Below are positions 1-9,366 of a stretch of DNA of 64,000 nucleotides, in pieces. The position numbers and the translations under genes were made by a program. How positions within the stretch are numbered: the first letter of the stretch is position 1; each line of letters begins with the position of its first letter. The notes under the pieces were generated by a model. It saw only the letters and a list, made by a program, of their open reading frames with translations, was not told the origin of the DNA and did not search any database. The stretch is from Spirochaeta lutea. GTDB lineage: Bacteria > Spirochaetota > Spirochaetia > DSM-27196 > Salinispiraceae. Location: the NCBI RefSeq assembly GCF_000758165.1, contig NZ_JNUP01000003.1:248001-312000 (forward strand), read 5' to 3'.

Positions 1-414
1 CACCGACTCCAGTTCTATAAAATGCCCAAGCCCCTCCACCTCGGATAATTCCAAAAGCACCCTGCCGTAGGCAAAGGCCTCACCGCGCTTACGCTTGCGA
101 ATCCGGAGCCTAGCCCCCATGCGCTGGATGAACTCCCGAAACACCCCCGGATCATCAACCCGGAATTCCCCTTCACGGTTCATCTCCAGGCCATCCCGAA
201 TGGATTTGTCCTTAAAGGTTACCGTTGCCCTGGAGCCATCCACCCGGAGTCGAAATTCTCTACCTTCATCCCGAGCCTTCCCGGAAGGGCTGATCCTGTA
301 GTATTCGTCCTGTTTATCGTAGCGGCCCGTACTACGGGCACCGAGCCGCTCTATCTGCTTCCTCAAAGCCCCCGGATCATCCACCCAGGCCTTTATCTCA
401 ATCTCCCAGTTCAT
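1..414 (-). CDS. CYTH domain protein (class IV adenylate cyclase / triphosphatase family), partial
   Basis: An open frame starts at ATG 414 and runs off the left edge (138 codons seen). The N-terminus has the EIEIK-type motif of the CYTH fold, followed by alternating charged strands (FRLRVDG, TVTFKDK, RIRKRKR) and LLELSEVEGLG, which match the acidic and basic residues lining the CYTH tunnel. CYTH enzymes hydrolyse triphosphates (thiamine triphosphate, tripolyphosphate) or make cAMP with divalent metals; which applies here cannot be told. It lies 31 bases ahead of purU on the same strand. The C-terminus is outside the window. Confidence 0.8.
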   Translation of the reverse strand, partial: MNWEIEIKAWVDDPGALRKQIERLGARSTGRYDKQDEYYRISPSGKARDEGREFRLRVDGSRATVTFKDKSIRDGLEMNREGEFRVDDPGVFREFIQRMGARLRIRKRKRGEAFAYGRVLLELSEVEGLGHFIELESV

Positions 415-445
415 GGCTCACCACCTCGTCCGATCCGGAACGCTC

Positions 446-1327
446 TCAATCAAAGACCACGGTTTTGTTGCCGTAGGCCAGAACACGGTGCTCAAGATGC
501 AGTTTAACAGCCCGGCTCAACACCAGCTTCTCTAGGTTCCGCCCCTTCATAATCAGGTTATGCACCGAATCTTTATGACTAATCCGGGTAACATCCTGTT
601 CGATAATCGGCCCCTGGTCCAAATCGGCAGTGACATAATGGCTTGTCGCCCCGATAATCTTGACACCCCGGGCAAAGGCCTGGTGGTAGGGTTTCGCCCC
701 GATAAACGCAGGCAGGAAGCTGTGGTGAATATTGATAATCCGGTTTGGAAACGTGGATACAAAATCGTCGCTGAGAATCTGCATATACCGGGCGAGCACC
801 ACCAGATCAATCTCATGCTCCCGTAACAGCTCAATCTGCCTAGCCTCAGCCTCCGCCTTATTCTTCTTTGCTACCGGCACATGGTAGAAGGGGATCTCAA
901 AGGCCTGGCAAATCTCTTCCATCTGGGGATGGTTACCGATGACCAACCGGATATCCGCATGGGTCTCTCCCTCCCTATTACGCAGGATCAAATCATACAA
1001 ACAATGATCGTACTGACTCACCATAATCGCCATCCGGGTTGCCCGACTCGAGAAATGAATCCGGAAATCCATATCAAACTTTAACGCAACCGGTTCAAAG
1101 GCTGTATGAATTTTTTCCATGGGGATTTTAAAGCCAGCCAGACTCCATTCCACCCGCATAAAAAAGGTCCCGGACTCTCCGTCGCTGTGCTGATGGCTAT
1201 CCAAAATATTACCGCCGTAGGTAAAGATAAAATGACTCACCTCAGCAACGATACCCTGGGTATCGGGGCAAGAAAGCAGCAAAATAGCCCGTTGGGGATC
1301 ATCACCCCCGGAATATGCAAACGCCAT
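446..1327 (-). CDS. purU: Formyltetrahydrofolate deformylase
   Basis: Hydrolyses 10-formyl-THF to formate and THF, balancing the one-carbon pool and supplying formate. The 293-residue product has an N-terminal ACT domain (ILLLSCPDTQGIVAEVS, about residues 16-90) and a C-terminal formyltransferase domain with the Asn-His-Asp catalytic set visible in NIHHSFLPAF and DLDQGP. The ACT domain is the family's amino-acid sensing part (Met/Gly in E. coli). I chose ATG 1327 because AGGGAGG precedes it by about 6 bases; a frame open 22 codons further upstream has no such site. Length and domain order are normal for PurU. Confidence 0.95.
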   Translation of the reverse strand: MAFAYSGGDDPQRAILLLSCPDTQGIVAEVSHFIFTYGGNILDSHQHSDGESGTFFMRVEWSLAGFKIPMEKIHTAFEPVALKFDMDFRIHFSSRATRMAIMVSQYDHCLYDLILRNREGETHADIRLVIGNHPQMEEICQAFEIPFYHVPVAKKNKAEAEARQIELLREHEIDLVVLARYMQILSDDFVSTFPNRIINIHHSFLPAFIGAKPYHQAFARGVKIIGATSHYVTADLDQGPIIEQDVTRISHKDSVHNLIMKGRNLEKLVLSRAVKLHLEHRVLAYGNKTVVFD

Positions 1328-1389
1328 ACAAACCTCCCTGTTGAATCCCCAGTATGGCAGAGAATCCCTGCCGAACTCAAGAACAGCCC

Positions 1390-2307
1390 TCACAATTCCA
1401 GGGCATTAACTTGGGTAAAAAACCCCAGGGTTTGTACCTCATCCTCGGTTAATCCCCTACCCAGTTTACCCGCGTACTCTTCCGCGCATCCCTCTGCATC
1501 ACCCCTGTCCCCCACGAACTCCGCCATCTCCGCCATGGGCAGAAGAAGCTCCTCCAACCCCTGACGGCTCAGGGGATCCATATGGCTAATCACGTACCAA
1601 TCCGTCCCGAAACCCAAGAGCCGGTGTACCATGGCAATAAATTGCTCCACTCTGTAGCCGTACACCCCCCGGTACCGCCGGCCGTAGATCGCATCGCCCA
1701 AAAAAGTAACCCCGTACTCGGGCACCACCACGGCGAGGCTGTCATCCGTATGGGGTGAATCCAGGGGCACCAGGCTAACCTCCAGCCCCCCAAGATCGAG
1801 ACTCCTTTCATCCCCTACCAGAATATCCAGACCACCGATCTTCCGCTGAGCAGCCTCGGGGATCTCTCGGCGGATGCAGTCCCGGCTGAAGGCCGGCAGA
1901 TCACCGGCGCGTACCATGGCATCCAGGCCCGAATCGCTCCAATCCTTGCCCCTCAAGCCCTCCAGTTCCCGGTCGGTTTCCCCTCTCCCGTAGGCCTTCA
2001 GCCCGCACCGAGATAAATCGTCCAGACCGAGAACGTGGTCCCAATGCCAGTGGGTCAGCACTACCCGATCCGGCGACGGTAGAACATGCTTCCGAATCCC
2101 TTCAAAAAAATCAGCCACATGCCCGGGGCCCATTCCGGCATCCACCATCAACGCCCCTTCGGTACCCCGGACATACCCCAAAACAGGCCGGTCCGTCCGT
2201 TCATCCTGGGGAAGGTACCACACTCCGCCGTTTAGACAGCGTAATCTTCGAGACTCATCGGTAATCATACGCCACTGTACCAACCGAGCCTTCCCGTCTG
2301 CAAGCAC
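1390..2307 (-). CDS. Metallo-beta-lactamase fold hydrolase
   Basis: The product has the metal-binding THWHWDH motif (HxHxDH) at about residues 84-90, then further MBL-fold signals (PHTDDSLAV near residue 190, FLGDAIYG and a late SHMDP). Such proteins are zinc or iron hydrolases or oxidoreductases of very varied substrates (thioesters, phosphodiesters, lactones), so no substrate is proposed. The start is uncertain: GTG 2307 follows GGTGGA by about 10 bases, while ATG 2268 (13 codons later) begins a sequence more typical of the family but lacks a clear ribosome site. It sits 62 bases ahead of purU on the same strand. Confidence 0.8.
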   Translation of the reverse strand: MLADGKARLVQWRMITDESRRLRCLNGGVWYLPQDERTDRPVLGYVRGTEGALMVDAGMGPGHVADFFEGIRKHVLPSPDRVVLTHWHWDHVLGLDDLSRCGLKAYGRGETDRELEGLRGKDWSDSGLDAMVRAGDLPAFSRDCIRREIPEAAQRKIGGLDILVGDERSLDLGGLEVSLVPLDSPHTDDSLAVVVPEYGVTFLGDAIYGRRYRGVYGYRVEQFIAMVHRLLGFGTDWYVISHMDPLSRQGLEELLLPMAEMAEFVGDRGDAEGCAEEYAGKLGRGLTEDEVQTLGFFTQVNALEL

Positions 2308-2346
2308 TTTTCTTGTTCCACCAAGTCTGGCATACTCCTAGGTACT

Positions 2347-2580
2347 ATGAAGGATGATTCGAATGCCACCCCAACCCAAATACAGGAACTGCAGCAGAAG
2401 GTAAGCTTTCTGGAAGCCCAACTCCAGGATATGTCCGATGTCGTCTACCAGCAGCAAAAAACCCTGGATCAGCACCGCCGCACCATCCAGGCCCTTACTG
2501 CGAGGTTCCAACAAGCCGCCGAGCTCCTGCCCGGCCTCGCATCCCAGGCCCCCCACGACGCCCCGCCCCCCCATTATTAG
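2347..2580 (+). CDS. slyX: SlyX-like small coiled-coil protein
   Basis: A 77-residue protein, mostly one heptad-rich helix (QIQELQQKVSFLEAQLQDMSDVV), ending in the tail PPPHY that is characteristic of SlyX proteins (PPHY). SlyX function is unknown; it is a widespread short coiled-coil protein in proteobacteria and some spirochaetes. It is divergent from the MBL gene and followed after 114 bases by a lipoprotein gene with its own promoter-like sequence. The ribosome site is weak. Identification rests on length, coiled coil and the C-terminal tail. Confidence 0.75.
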   Translation: MKDDSNATPTQIQELQQKVSFLEAQLQDMSDVVYQQQKTLDQHRRTIQALTARFQQAAELLPGLASQAPHDAPPPHY

Positions 2581-2629
2581 CTCCCCGCGCAACAACCCCT
2601 AGTTTTTTCCGGGTAACACCCCAAGTTTC

Positions 2630-2664
2630 TTGAATTGTTACACCCAGGGAGTATACTGTACAAT
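2630..2664 (+). promoter_or_regulatory. Putative sigma-70 promoter for the lipoprotein gene
   Basis: TTGAAT (2630-2635) and TATACT (2652-2657) are 16 bases apart. An overlapping alternative is TTGTTA (2635-2640) with TACAAT (2659-2664), 18 apart. Either would start transcription about 30 bases ahead of the ATG at 2695. Confidence 0.45.
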
Positions 2665-2694
2665 ACAGACCAACTTTTCCTGGAGGAAAACCCT

Positions 2695-3831
2695 ATGCGA
2701 CTAAAACCAACCAACCTGGCGATCCTCGCCATAAGCCTTCTGGCCCTCTTCGGCCTCACCAGCTGTGAGTGGTTCGAAGTAGAGGTACTCTTATATCCCG
2801 ACGGTTACGTAATCGACGTAAAAACCGGCTCGCCCCTTGCGGGTGTAGAAGTAACCCTGACCAGCACCGACGGTAAGTTCACCAAGACCTCATCGGAAAC
2901 CGGTACAAACGGGTATTATGAGTTTACCGGTATTCCCAATGGAAACTACAATGTCACCGCCTCTAAATCCGGGTACACCTTCACCAAGGAGCGGACCCAG
3001 ATCAGCAGCCTCTTTACCCGGCTGCCCCAGCTCGGGGGCTTCGTAACCGATAATGCCGCGGTGCTCACCTTCGTAACCTTCTGGGACGAGGATTATAAGG
3101 ACGTGGATACCTACTTCAACTATCCCACCGCAGTCGGCGGGGGCCTGTATGATCCATCAGGTGCTTTTAATATGTTTACTGATGCATCCGAGTACAACAA
3201 GTTTTATGTTCCTTCATCAATCGGTGGTGCTCCCGACTATGCTCACCCCGAGTTCAGTTCAGATAACCGCACAGACGTCTACTACAACAATCCCATCGTA
3301 AAAGACGGAACCGAGACCCTGGTAGAACTGGATGTAGACAACCGGGGCGACTCGGATGACCAGCCCGGGGGACCGGAAACCATATCCCTGTATTGGGCCC
3401 CCTTCATGCAGCATAATTATGGTGCTCTGAGCGGCGGAACGGAGTACGTTGTAACCAGCGCAGATGATCCTTCCAAACTCCCCCCGGGAACCTATAAGTG
3501 GGTCGCCTCCTTCGATTACAAGGTAAACGCCTTCAATGCGACGAGCTCCACTGGTGGCGATAGCGACAATAGCCTTCTCAGCACGGCAGACGGCACCGGC
3601 GGGGCCAACCCGGTATCCTACGTCTTCTCCGGTTCAACCCTCCTGGGCAAGTTCACCCTGCCGGAGAACATCGACATAAAACACGCCAACATGGTGCGTA
3701 TAAACTACTTTATGAACTCCGATAGCAAGGAGTATTTCCAGATCCTCCCCAACATCGAGGCCCTGGCACCCCGTAGCGCGGACGATCAAACCGTCAACCA
3801 GATCGTTGTTGCCCCGGGGCATCAGCGCTAA
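2695..3831 (+). CDS. Exported lipoprotein with carboxypeptidase-regulatory-like domain
   Basis: A 378-residue product starting at ATG 2695 (TGGAGGAAAA ribosome site). Residues 1-23 form a lipoprotein signal with lipobox LTSC, Cys24 being the lipidated residue. Residues about 38-90 form a beta-sandwich domain of the carboxypeptidase-regulatory/CnaB-like type (SGV..VTLTSTDGK, NGYYEFTGIPNGNYNVTASKSGY). The remainder is acidic, aromatic and glycine-rich and is not recognised. It should sit on the envelope, perhaps as a binding or structural protein. The PEGA-repeat gene follows 65 bases later on the same strand, so the two may be expressed together. Confidence 0.75.
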   Translation: MRLKPTNLAILAISLLALFGLTSCEWFEVEVLLYPDGYVIDVKTGSPLAGVEVTLTSTDGKFTKTSSETGTNGYYEFTGIPNGNYNVTASKSGYTFTKERTQISSLFTRLPQLGGFVTDNAAVLTFVTFWDEDYKDVDTYFNYPTAVGGGLYDPSGAFNMFTDASEYNKFYVPSSIGGAPDYAHPEFSSDNRTDVYYNNPIVKDGTETLVELDVDNRGDSDDQPGGPETISLYWAPFMQHNYGALSGGTEYVVTSADDPSKLPPGTYKWVASFDYKVNAFNATSSTGGDSDNSLLSTADGTGGANPVSYVFSGSTLLGKFTLPENIDIKHANMVRINYFMNSDSKEYFQILPNIEALAPRSADDQTVNQIVVAPGHQR

Positions 3832-3896
3832 CAACCAGTATCTGCGGGCTCCGGAGACCCTTCCGGAGCCCGGACTTATGATGAGGAAACCAAACT

Positions 3897-4859
3897 ATGA
3901 AGCGAAACAGTGTACATACCAGCAGAATCGGCACCCTGATTCTGGCAGCCCTGCTCATGATCCTTGCCGCCTCAGGGCTCTTTGCCCAGGCATCTGCCGG
4001 GGGCCGGTCCCGGGGCGGGGTATCCACGGTAACCCTGCAGATTGATTCCAACATTCGCGGAGCGAATGTTTACATCAACAACGACCTCCAAAACCGCGGT
4101 GCCCCCCTGACTCTGGAGCTGCGGCCCGGAACCTACAGCATCCGGGTAACCGCCAAGGGCTACCAGGACTTCGAAACCACCGTCAACCTGACGGGTAATC
4201 AGACCATCCGAGCCGATCTCCAGCCCCCGCAGTTCAGTTTGTCCGTGAATACCAACGTATCCAACGCCCAGGTCTTTGTGAACGGCAACCGAATCGGCAC
4301 CGGCAACAGCTCTGCCAGCCTGAACCCCGGCACCTACACCATCCGGGTAACCGCCGACGGATTCCAGGAGTACTCCGGCCGGGTTACCCTGAACGGGAAC
4401 CAGACCGTTAGCGCCATCCTCCAGCCCGTCCGGCACACCCTCACGGTTAATTCCAACGTAAAAGAAGCATCGGTCTACATCAACGGTGACCGCCTGGGAG
4501 ATAGCGGAGTCTCTACCAGCCTGCCCCGGGGCACCTACACCATCCGGGTTACAGCGCCGGGCTACCAGGAATTCACCACCAACCTGACCCTAACGGGCAA
4601 TCAGACCCTCCAGGCGGCGCTCCAACCCCTAAACGGCCGTCTGAGCCTGGCCTTCCCCAACAATACCGCCAATGTGTTCTACTTCGTCAACGGCACCCGC
4701 TACCAGGTTAACTCCCGAAGCGGCCGCAGCGACCTTGATCTGCCTCCGGGTAACTACCGCATCAAGTTTACTGCCGGTGGTATCGAAAGCCCCGAGGTCC
4801 TGGTTACCATCCAGGCGGGTCAAACCACCGCCCTTACCCCCGTTCTGGGGTTCGAATAG
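3897..4859 (+). CDS. Exported PEGA-repeat protein
   Basis: A 320-residue product with an N-terminal signal peptide (hydrophobic core ILAALLMILAASGLFAQA, residues 14-33). It then carries four beta-strand-rich repeats of about 66 residues, starting near residues 44, 110, 177 and 243. Repeats 1-3 share the PEGA signature (V.INN/NG...G.....L.PGTY.IRVTA.GY..F) and end in LTGNQT...LQP; the fourth is degenerate. PEGA domains are common in spirochaetes and probably bind surface components or proteins. There is no catalytic motif. The gene ends at an intrinsic terminator, closing the 2.7-4.9 kb plus-strand unit. Confidence 0.85.
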   Translation: MKRNSVHTSRIGTLILAALLMILAASGLFAQASAGGRSRGGVSTVTLQIDSNIRGANVYINNDLQNRGAPLTLELRPGTYSIRVTAKGYQDFETTVNLTGNQTIRADLQPPQFSLSVNTNVSNAQVFVNGNRIGTGNSSASLNPGTYTIRVTADGFQEYSGRVTLNGNQTVSAILQPVRHTLTVNSNVKEASVYINGDRLGDSGVSTSLPRGTYTIRVTAPGYQEFTTNLTLTGNQTLQAALQPLNGRLSLAFPNNTANVFYFVNGTRYQVNSRSGRSDLDLPPGNYRIKFTAGGIESPEVLVTIQAGQTTALTPVLGFE

Positions 4860-4872
4860 ATCCCTAGGATAC

Positions 4873-4906
4873 AAAAAAAGGCTGCTCACCCGAGCAGCCT
4901 TTTTTT
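4873..4906 (+). terminator. Intrinsic terminator after the PEGA gene
   Basis: Perfect 8-bp stem GGCTGCTC/GAGCAGCC (4880-4887 with 4892-4899), four-base loop, seven As before and seven Ts after. It can act on both strands and may also stop the converging GH16 transcript. Confidence 0.9.
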
Positions 4907-5042
4907 ATTAGTCTTTTATAATGCGTTACAGCTTCTAACTTTGCCCATCCGTGAGCTCCCCCTGGAGCCGCGACACGGGAAGTCACGGTATATCCGGTGT
5001 GGCTTACAGGCTTTTGCGCGCTAGTAGCTCATCTCATCCGAA

Positions 5043-6005
5043 TTAGCTTCGGGGCTTGTAGTACCGGATCCAATCGATGTACATGTATTTCGGAAACCCT
5101 GTAGTGGCGTCGGGATCGTAGGTGTAGGTTCCCCCGACGGCGATATTGAAAATCACATAAAAGGGCTGATGAAACTCACTCAGGTGGTCCTTGTTTATAA
5201 ATTCCCGGTGCACTTCCCTGCCGTCGATGGTCCAGAGGATTTTCTGGGAATCCCACTCGATCCCGTACACATGGTAATCATCACCCCAAAGCCCGTCGGG
5301 ATGCCCTTGGGAACCGTGACGGTACTCCCAATTATCCGTTTCGTTGGAATAATGGATCGCCTGGCCCACCGTGGCATGTCCGTAGTAACTATCCACGTTT
5401 TTTGCTCCTGTTTCCAGGATATCTATCTCCCCTGAAGCCGGCCAATCGGTATCCCCCCCCGTTTCTCCGATGGAATCACCCAGGAGCCAGAAGGCTGGCC
5501 AGATCCCCTTCCCCGTGGGTAGCTTAATCCGGGCCTCCAGACGTCCGTAGAGGAAGGTTTTGCCCGGAATATCCGAGGTTCCGTCATTGCCCCCGGGATT
5601 CGAGATAACCCTGGCGGAGGTATAGTTGCCCGCCTTGTGAAGCCCACCGTTGTGGCTGGCTTTGATGACCAAATTACCGTTCTGGGTATAGGCAGTGGAT
5701 TCCTCGGCGGTGTACCGTTGCCATTCACCGTTATAGGGGTTCAACAACTTCTGGCGGGTCCAGGTGTTTGTATCTAGGGTTTCCTGGTTGAACTCATCGT
5801 ACCAGGTTAGCTTCCAATACGGGTCTTCGTCAGGGGGTGCATCTCCGTCCTGGCCTTCCTGGGTTGAATCTTCATCCTGGGAATCGGGTTCCTGGGTTTC
5901 CGAGGGATCCTGTTCCGAACTGAGAACCCACTCGCATCCCAGGGCGGTGAGGGTTAACCCGAGCCCAAGGAACAGTATCAATACTCGTCGAACCATGGTT
6001 CGCAT
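5043..6005 (-). CDS. Glycoside hydrolase family 16 lipoprotein (beta-1,3/1,4-glucanase-like)
   Basis: A 320-residue product. The lipoprotein signal ends in LTALGC (Cys24), followed by an acidic Ser/Asp/Glu/Gln linker (residues 29-62) and a GH16 domain from about residue 65 to the end. The retaining catalytic motif ExDxxE is present as GEIDILE (nucleophile Glu193, acid/base Glu198), as are aromatic substrate residues (GIWPAFWLL) and the typical C-terminal DWIRYYK. Such enzymes cut laminarin, lichenan or related glucans outside the cell. ATG 6005 is preceded by AGGAG at 6 bases. The lipid anchor suggests surface-bound polysaccharide degradation. Confidence 0.9.
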   Translation of the reverse strand: MRTMVRRVLILFLGLGLTLTALGCEWVLSSEQDPSETQEPDSQDEDSTQEGQDGDAPPDEDPYWKLTWYDEFNQETLDTNTWTRQKLLNPYNGEWQRYTAEESTAYTQNGNLVIKASHNGGLHKAGNYTSARVISNPGGNDGTSDIPGKTFLYGRLEARIKLPTGKGIWPAFWLLGDSIGETGGDTDWPASGEIDILETGAKNVDSYYGHATVGQAIHYSNETDNWEYRHGSQGHPDGLWGDDYHVYGIEWDSQKILWTIDGREVHREFINKDHLSEFHQPFYVIFNIAVGGTYTYDPDATTGFPKYMYIDWIRYYKPRS

Positions 6006-6102
6006 GTAATCTCCTATGTTTGTTTGTTTCTTATTAAAACTTATGATACCAGCGAATACCCCAACTGTCCAGAATTTACCTAGAGTGAACGGATTCCCGC
6101 GT

Positions 6103-6360
6103 CTACTCTACGGTAACCTTGTCGATGTCGCTGGTATAAATGGGAAGGGAAAAGAGTTCAAACTCACCGAGGTAGTCCGGGACAGCTGCCCGGGATTCGC
6201 CCAGGAACCAGCGGTACCACTGAAGCTGCCGGAACTGTGAGCCGGGCATGAGAACCCGGGTGGGTTCAGTGCCAGATTCCCGGAGAGCAAGTATCTGCCG
6301 GTACACCTCGGCGATGAGCTCCCGGGGATCATCGGGCGTACGGCCGTTACTGGGGTTCAT
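6103..6360 (-). CDS. Small protein of unknown function
   Basis: An 85-residue frame with ATG 6360 preceded by AAGAGG at about 5 bases. The first half is helical (ELIAEVYRQILALRESG); the second half is aromatic-rich (LQWYRWFLG) and ends in FELFSLPIYTSDIDKVTVE. No signal peptide, membrane segment or metal motif is seen. It lies between hppA and the GH16 gene, with a hairpin between it and hppA. The composition is protein-like and the start is plausible, but I recognise no family. Confidence 0.55.
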   Translation of the reverse strand: MNPSNGRTPDDPRELIAEVYRQILALRESGTEPTRVLMPGSQFRQLQWYRWFLGESRAAVPDYLGEFELFSLPIYTSDIDKVTVE

Positions 6361-6393
6361 GCGAACCTCTTGGGTTGTAGAAGGGGGAGCAAG

Positions 6394-6445
6394 AAAAAGG
6401 ACCCCGGCGGCCTGACGCGTTGCGGCGGATCGGCACCCGGAGTCC
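6394..6445 (-). terminator. Terminator-like hairpin after hppA
   Basis: Read on the minus strand: GGACTCCGG pairs with CCGGGGTCC (one wobble) around a GC-rich loop, then TTTTT. It lies 27 bases past the hppA stop. Confidence 0.7.
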
Positions 6446-6471
6446 TGGCATTACAATCACCTTTTAAAAAC

Positions 6472-8640
6472 CTACTTGAATAGATCGAAGAGATTGTATT
6501 TCTGGTAGATGGAAACCATGATGATGGAAACCACCGACATGATCTTGATCAGAATATCCAAAGAAGGACCGACGGTATCCTTGAGAGGATCGCCCACGGT
6601 ATCCCCGATAACTGCTGCGCTATGAGCCTCGGAGCCCTTACCGCCATGATGCCCCTGCTCGATGTATTTCTTGGCATTGTCCCAGGAACCGCCGGCATTG
6701 GCTGTGTAGAGGGCGAGGAGAATCGCAGACAGGGTCGTACCGATCAGAAGCCCGCCTACAAAGGTCGGCCCGAAGAGGAAGCCCGAAAGGATCGGGGTCA
6801 GTACCGAAATAACCGCAGGCAGCTTCATTTCCCGGAGGGCACCGGCAGAGGAAATTTCGATACACAGCCGGTAATCGGGTTTGCTTTCACCGGTAAGAAT
6901 CTTCGGATCCGCCTTGAACTGGCGCCGAACCTCCTGAACCATCTTCCTGGCTGCGTTCGCCACTGCCTCGATGAGAATTCCCGAGAACAAATAGGGAAGC
7001 GCTGCACCCACCAGGGCTCCGGCGAGGATCAGCGGATCAATCATATTGAGCATAAGGGTGAATCCGTCGAATTCTTCGGGGGTTACCTGGGAATAGAGAA
7101 AGCTTGCGAAGAGCGAAAGGGCTGCCAAGGATGCCGAACCGATGGCAAACCCTTTTCCGATGGCAGCGGTTGTATTGCCAACGGAGTCCAGTTCATCGGT
7201 GATTTCCCGGACCTTAGGGGCAAGTTTGGACATCTCGCTGATTCCTCCGGCATTATCCGCAATGGGGCCGTAGGTATCTACCGATACCGTGGCAACCACA
7301 AAACTGAGCATTCCGATGGCTGCCATGGCGACGCCGTACAATCCGGCAACCAAGTAGCTTCCGATAACGGCGGCAGCCAGAACGATTACCGGAAAGAAGG
7401 TGGATTTCATTCCGGTGGCCATTCCCTCGGTTATATTGAGGGCAGTTCCTTCTTTGCTCGCTGCCGACACATTCTGGGTCGGTTTAAAATCGTAGCTGGT
7501 GTAGCGTTCGGCTAATTGCCCTACCAGGATTCCGCTGGCGATACCGAGAAGCGCCGCGATCCAGGGGCTCATGAATCCGAGGTTAAAGCCCATGGCCAGA
7601 ACCTCCTGGGCAGTAAAATCACCCAAATACAGATAGGTAAATACCCCCGTTCCGATTACCGTCAATCCGGCGGCGGCAAACACCGATAGATTGAGCTCCC
7701 GGTGGGGATGGTCACTGACCTTCTTGGTTATGAGGAAGAGAATTCCGAGGATTGATGCAATCACACCGATGGCGGCAAACACCAAGGGAAACATGATAAG
7801 CGCTGAGATAAACTCGTCGCTGACAACCCGCTTAGCGGAAGGCAGTGTGTAAAACATGTAGGCGGCCAATACGACGCTGGAGATCAGCGATCCTACATAA
7901 CTCTCCAATAAATCGGCACCCAATCCTGCGACATCACCCACATTATCACCAACATTGTCGGCGATGGTAGCAGGGTTCCGCGGATCGTCCTCGGGGATAT
8001 GGGCTTCGGTTTTTCCAACCAGGTCGGCTCCCATATCAGCGGCCTTGGTGTAGATTCCGCCCCCTACCCGGTCGAACATGGCAATAATGGAACAACCCAG
8101 GGCGTAGCCGGAAACGGTCATGGTAAAGGGAATAAAGTTGATACCAATCCAGTTTGCTTCAACCTGCAGGGCTGCGGGTTTCATCTGGCCCATGAGCTCG
8201 CCGAATACCAGATACACGCCTGCCAAGCCGAGAAGGGAAAATCCGCCGACACTTAGCCCCATTACCGAACCGCCCCGGAAGGCAACCTTCAGGGTCTGGC
8301 CGAGACTTGAGGTCTCCCGGGCCTTGTTCGCAACCCGGACATTCGCGATGGTGGCTATTTTCATACCGACCCATCCGGCGGAGGCGCTCATGGCTGCTCC
8401 CAGAATAAAGGCTACACCGGTGTACCAGCTAACCAGAATGCCGAGAACCACCGCGATGACTACCGCAATGGAAAAAATCACCTTGTATTCGTGGCGAATA
8501 AAGGCATCGGCACCCTCTTGAATGGCTGAGGCAATTTCCTTCATTGTGTCCGTTCCGGCATCCATGCGCTTAACACCGTAGAAGTTGATTGCTGCAAAAC
8601 TAAGAGCACCGACAATGGCAACAATTAGGATTCCAATCAT
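6472..8640 (-). CDS. hppA: Membrane-bound ion-translocating pyrophosphatase, K+-dependent class
   Basis: Couples hydrolysis of pyrophosphate to H+ or Na+ export across the inner membrane. The 722-residue product has about 16 membrane helices and the conserved pyrophosphate-binding segments [20 protein letters not shown] and [10 protein letters not shown]. The subclass-defining segment reads [10 protein letters not shown], with Ala and Gly where K+-independent enzymes have Lys and Thr, so it belongs to the K+-dependent class. Whether the pumped ion is H+ or Na+ cannot be decided here. A promoter lies about 75 bases upstream and a hairpin follows the stop, so it is probably monocistronic. Confidence 0.95.
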   Translation of the reverse strand: MIGILIVAIVGALSFAAINFYGVKRMDAGTDTMKEIASAIQEGADAFIRHEYKVIFSIAVVIAVVLGILVSWYTGVAFILGAAMSASAGWVGMKIATIANVRVANKARETSSLGQTLKVAFRGGSVMGLSVGGFSLLGLAGVYLVFGELMGQMKPAALQVEANWIGINFIPFTMTVSGYALGCSIIAMFDRVGGGIYTKAADMGADLVGKTEAHIPEDDPRNPATIADNVGDNVGDVAGLGADLLESYVGSLISSVVLAAYMFYTLPSAKRVVSDEFISALIMFPLVFAAIGVIASILGILFLITKKVSDHPHRELNLSVFAAAGLTVIGTGVFTYLYLGDFTAQEVLAMGFNLGFMSPWIAALLGIASGILVGQLAERYTSYDFKPTQNVSAASKEGTALNITEGMATGMKSTFFPVIVLAAAVIGSYLVAGLYGVAMAAIGMLSFVVATVSVDTYGPIADNAGGISEMSKLAPKVREITDELDSVGNTTAAIGKGFAIGSASLAALSLFASFLYSQVTPEEFDGFTLMLNMIDPLILAGALVGAALPYLFSGILIEAVANAARKMVQEVRRQFKADPKILTGESKPDYRLCIEISSAGALREMKLPAVISVLTPILSGFLFGPTFVGGLLIGTTLSAILLALYTANAGGSWDNAKKYIEQGHHGGKGSEAHSAAVIGDTVGDPLKDTVGPSLDILIKIMSVVSIIMVSIYQKYNLFDLFK

Positions 8641-8711
8641 ACCGTTTCATCCTTTCCGATCCCAGGGGATCTGTTGGGGGTTTCTGGTGGTTCTGCCAAG
8701 TTTCTGGTAGA

Positions 8712-8740
8712 ATGATAGCATTGAAGGATTGTTCCCGCAA
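8712..8740 (-). promoter_or_regulatory. Putative hppA promoter
   Basis: On the minus strand TTGCGG (8735-8740) and TATCAT (8712-8717) are separated by 17 bases. The start would lie about 65 bases ahead of the hppA ATG. Confidence 0.5.
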
Positions 8741-8799
8741 TGAAAATTCTCGGTTCTTGGGGCATTATTTTTAGTTAATTAAAATTAAAAGGGATTTTT

Positions 8800-9366
8800 A
8801 TGTCAGATTTTTCACCACCTTCGGGGCATCATGACCTCGGATCTTGGCACCAATGGACTCCCCAGGAGCGGGCTGTACTAATGTTTATTCAGAGCGGCGA
8901 CGAGGTACTGTTAATCCATAAAAAACGCGGACTTGGCAAGGGAAAGATCAACGCCCCGGGAGGGAAGCTAGAGGAAGGAGAGAGCTTCCGGGAGGCGGCC
9001 ATCCGGGAATGCCAGGAAGAAGTCGGACTGACGCCCCTAAATCCACACAAGGTCGGGGAGTTACGGTTCCGTTTTATGGATGGGTACAGCCTGTACGGAG
9101 AGGTCTTCTGGGCCTACGATTACCGGGGTATTGCCCGGGAAACCGATGAGGCTGACCCCTTTTGGTGCCCATTGCATTCCATCCCCTACCAGTCCATGTG
9201 GCGGGACGATCCCCTCTGGCTGCCTCTGGTGATTCAGGGGTTTCATATCGCCGGGTGGTTCGACTTTGACGGAGACACCATGCTCTCCGGCCGGGTTGAT
9301 TTTTTACCGCTTAAATCCCCTAGGCCCCTTCCTCTGGATTATTCTGCTCAAGCCACCGGGCCATAA
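8800..9366 (+). CDS. Nudix hydrolase (8-oxo-dGTPase / MutT-like)
   Basis: A 188-residue product with a complete Nudix box at about residues 48-70: Gly, then Glu after five residues, then REC and QEE-V-GL, matching GX5EX7REUXEEXGU. Segments such as VLMFIQSGDEVLLIHKKRGLGKGK and APGGKLEEGE resemble MutT/MTH1-type oxidised nucleotide pyrophosphatases, and the SMWRDD..WLPL tail is as in MTH1-like members. Likely role: cleansing 8-oxo-dGTP or a related nucleoside diphosphate derivative. The ribosome site AAAGGGA precedes ATG 8800. The last 47 bases overlap the converging adenosyltransferase gene. Confidence 0.88.
   Translation: MSDFSPPSGHHDLGSWHQWTPQERAVLMFIQSGDEVLLIHKKRGLGKGKINAPGGKLEEGESFREAAIRECQEEVGLTPLNPHKVGELRFRFMDGYSLYGEVFWAYDYRGIARETDEADPFWCPLHSIPYQSMWRDDPLWLPLVIQGFHIAGWFDFDGDTMLSGRVDFLPLKSPRPLPLDYSAQATGP

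Noticed and set aside
4021-4859. DNA repeat array (CRISPR-like) at 4.0-4.9 kb
   Set aside because: The periodicity is that of the PEGA protein repeats (about 198 bases), not of short direct repeats with spacers.
6622-7515. 297-residue open frame antisense to hppA
   Set aside because: Inside the conserved hppA gene; product is Gly/Arg-rich and lacks domain motifs.
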